A stretch of 64,000 nt of DNA, from NCBI GenBank assembly GCA_003999685.1, contig CP021224.1, forward strand, positions 1,240,001 through 1,304,000. The letters run 5' to 3'. Shown one piece after another: positions 61,640 through 64,000 of the stretch. Below the pieces are notes generated by a model, which worked only from the letters and a program-made list of their open reading frames with translations, searched no databases and was not told where the DNA came from. Origin of the DNA: Taiwanofungus camphoratus (Eukaryota > Basidiomycota > Agaricomycetes > Polyporales > Taiwanofungaceae). The position numbers were made by a program, and so were the translations under genes. How positions within the stretch are numbered: position 1 is the stretch's first letter; every line of letters begins with the position of its first letter.

Positions 61640-62933
61640 CTGGATGTTCACTTCCCTCAAGGTGATGGTGCCATTCCTCAAGTGCATGGAAAATGGCCAG
61701 CAGATCCCTGTCGTATACTTGGTAGTTCTGCTTGGCCTCCTTCAGGCTCTTTGAGAGGAATGCTATAAGGTGTAGTTGCCCCTCCTCATCAAGTTGTTGT
61801 AGCACTGCACCAGTGGCTACCAGAGAGGCATCGGCCTCAATGGTGGTTTGGATGGGTCAGGCAGGCAGAGGATCGGCATGCTCTGAAAACACCTCTTGAG
61901 CTTGTCAAAGGCTTTCTGGCAAGCTTTGATTCAGTTCTACTCCACACCCTTCTTCTTGATTACATTCAAGGGGTGAGCAATATGGAAGAAGTTGTAGATG
62001 AAGTGTTGATAGTAGTTGGCAAGGCTCATGAATCGTTCTACATCTTTGACCTTGGTAGGGATGGGCCAATCTGCAATTCCTGCCAGTTTGTCCCTGTCCA
62101 TGTGTACCTGTCTGGGTGAGATGGTCATTCCCAAGAAGTTGACCTCAACGACATCAAATGTGCATTTTTCTGGCTTTACAAAGAGATCCCATTCCTGCAG
62201 CTGCTGTAGAACATGTCTGGTTCATTTCTGGTGGGCTTTCATGTTGTCAGAGAAGATGAGAATGTCATTTATATAGATCACAATCCATCCCTCAGCCAGC
62301 ATGTCCTGGAATGCATCATTCATCATTCACTGAAATGCGGCTGGTGAGTTGCACATCCCAAAGAACATGACAGTGGGTTCGACAGTTTTGTTCTGATTTT
62401 CATGTTTACCATAAATGCTCCCTTCCATTGACTGTCTTCCCTGATCTGGATGTTGTTGTACCCATTTTAAAGGTCCAGTTTGGTGAACATGGTGGCTTTT
62501 TGGAGCCTGTCAATTAGCTCTTCTATGAGGGGTAGGGGATAGGCATCTTTGATCATGCCTTTGTTCAGGTATCGATAGTCCTGGCATGGGCATAAGGTAC
62601 CATCCTTCTTTTGGATTCTCAGAGATAGCCCTTGGCCAGGTTCTCTTCCAGGAATTTGTCCATTGCTGCTCCTTTGATGACAAAGAGATTACTGCACATT
62701 TCTTAGGGACAAAGTCCAGCCTTAACTTGATGGTGTGGTCCCAGGGTTTGGACTCCAGGAAACGGTCAGAGGCCTCCTTCTCAAAAAGCTGTTTATAGTC
62801 CCACAGGTATTCTGGAACAAGGTGTTCTACAGACAGAGGTGGCTTCATTGGGATCACCAATTCTGTGAGCTCCTGAGTGTTCTATACCACATGTGGAGAG
62901 TTGGAGAAGTGTGTCATCCAATTGAGCCCTGTT

Positions 62934-63345
62934 TGTTAAATTCAGACAATATCACAAGGAGTTACACTCCAAGATATATGCAAGCAGAGATGACTTGCTG
63001 GGACAGAAGAGCTAGAGTCCAATGTAAGTCACTGATATATTAACAAGAAAATATACAAGACATACCTAGAGTCCAATGTAAGTCACTGGGGATCCAGGAC
63101 TGGGACTCTAGGGTTTATATACATCTACAGTAAGGCTATGGAGTGCTACAGTAACTAGGATACTAAGGCTGTGTGCACTGCATGGCTGTGCAGATTGATA
63201 TCAACAAGGCTGTACAGTGATTGTAACTAAGATGAGGCAGTGTCCATAGTAATGCTGTGTAGTGATGGTATCTAAGGTAACTAAGCACAGCATTACAATG
63301 CAGTGCATTAGTCCGATATTTTGACATGTAAGTCAGACTTCAACA
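62934..63345 (-). mobile_element. Family C solo LTR, copy 2
   Basis: 412 bases, inverted relative to copy 1 and differing from it at about three positions by eye. Target duplication CTGTT (62929-62933 and 63346-63350), inside the protease/reverse transcriptase spacer of gypsy copy 2. Separate duplications show the two are independent insertions. Confidence 0.9.
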
Positions 63346-64000
63346 CTGTTTGCTGGGGCTTTAGAGTCCACAACAGCCCATCTTCATTTGTGAGTGACTG
63401 CTCCTTTTATTGGAAGATCCCCAGGACTCCTTCTCCTTGTGTGTAAGCACACAGTATGTCTGAAAGCTCATTGTCATCTTCATGTATAGAGGCTTGGCAC
63501 AAGGGGATTCTGTCCATGGTAGGTTGGCTCATGATCCAGGCATAGTATCCTTGCCATTCTATGAGTCATGCTTGATCAATTTTGAGTGTTCCTTACATCC
63601 AGTCAATGCGAGGGTTGACTTGTGCTAGCCAGGGGTTTTTGAGTATGACATCAAGCATTCCAATGTTAGAGACATAAAAATTGGTCAGAATGTTGTTCCC
63701 TTCTAGTTATATGCTTCCTTCAACTTGGTGGATAATTGATCCTCCTTTGTTTGTAGAGCCATCAATGGTGGTTGAGGTCACCGTTCTGGGGAGCAGTTGA
63801 GTGAGGAGTCCCCATTTCTTTACAAAGTCAGGGTGTATCAGATTTGCATCAGTCTCACTATCCAGCAAAGGGCATGCTGTGACAGCTTTCTCTCCTACTA
63901 CAATGTAACCTGGTAAACCTGGTAAATAGAGTGTATTGCACTTGTGCGTTCCAGTAATTACATTTCGTACAAAGAGATTAGATGACTCATGATATTGAAA

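Larger units (their letters stand above)
49803..64000 (-). mobile_element. Ty3/gypsy copy 2, inverted, older, invaded at five places (continues past window)
   Basis: Same family as copy 1 on the opposite strand; by eye roughly 85-90% identical. Its LTR occupies 49803-50174 plus 53332-53396. The internal parts are 55977-57087 (accessory-frame region), 58982-60486 (chromodomain end, integrase), 61640-62933 (RNase H, reverse transcriptase) and 63346-64000 (protease region, LLDSETDANLIHPD near 63,850). Gag and the other LTR lie beyond the edge. The gaps are a Tc1, an A unit with a B unit inside, a B unit with a C LTR inside, another A unit and another C LTR. It is a broken fossil with many breaks, clearly older than copy 1. 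Confidence 0.88.

Overview
The window reads as a nuclear contig from a basidiomycete, most likely an agaricomycete (a wood-decay or polypore-type genome is my inference). The genes are CpG-rich and densely packed on both strands. They are split by many 45-70 base GT-AG introns and resemble basidiomycete versions of conserved eukaryotic proteins. No rRNA, tRNA, CRISPR array or bacterial operon was seen.

The window has two halves. Bases 1 to about 33,130 are a gene-rich arm. In order they carry a UBP12/USP15-type deubiquitinase (cut by the left edge), a 737-base element with terminal inverted repeats, a dihydroxyacetone kinase, an MFS sugar transporter, an acidic GGF-repeat protein with a possible EF-hand-like tail, condensin subunit CAP-H/Brn1, an unplaced fungal protein, the Paf1-complex subunit Leo1, an ataxin-10 homologue, the V-ATPase assembly factor Vma12, a CoA-diphosphatase-type Nudix hydrolase and a BRAP2/Etp1 ubiquitin ligase. 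Several are head-to-head pairs sharing promoters of 82 to 200 bases (GGF protein/CAP-H, ataxin-10/Vma12, Nudix/BRAP2). Apart from central glycerol metabolism (kinase) and sugar uptake (transporter), they are housekeeping functions with no shared pathway.

At about 33,130 the composition changes abruptly to AT-rich, CpG-poor DNA, and the remaining 31 kb is a nest of transposons. It holds one complete-length Ty3/gypsy chromovirus fossil (37,212-44,925, 500-base LTRs, 5-base target duplication CCCTT). A second, older, inverted copy of the same family runs from 49,803 beyond the right edge. There are two near-identical inverted Tc1-type DNA transposons. Four other families of LTR-like units (called A, B, C and D here) are also present. 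They sit inside one another: B inside Tc1 inside gypsy copy 2; B inside A inside or beside gypsy copy 2; C inside B inside gypsy copy 2; gypsy copy 1 inside a D unit; D inside the other Tc1. Most insertions can be bounded to the base by target duplications, so a relative order of events can be read.

The least expected items are a conserved accessory reading frame with two CCHC knuckles downstream of the chromodomain in the gypsy family, a Tc1 pair whose near-identity seems to stop at an LTR insertion, and long LTR-like units A and B that share TGATA/TATCA ends and make 4-base duplications. No clearly new defence or metabolic system was found.
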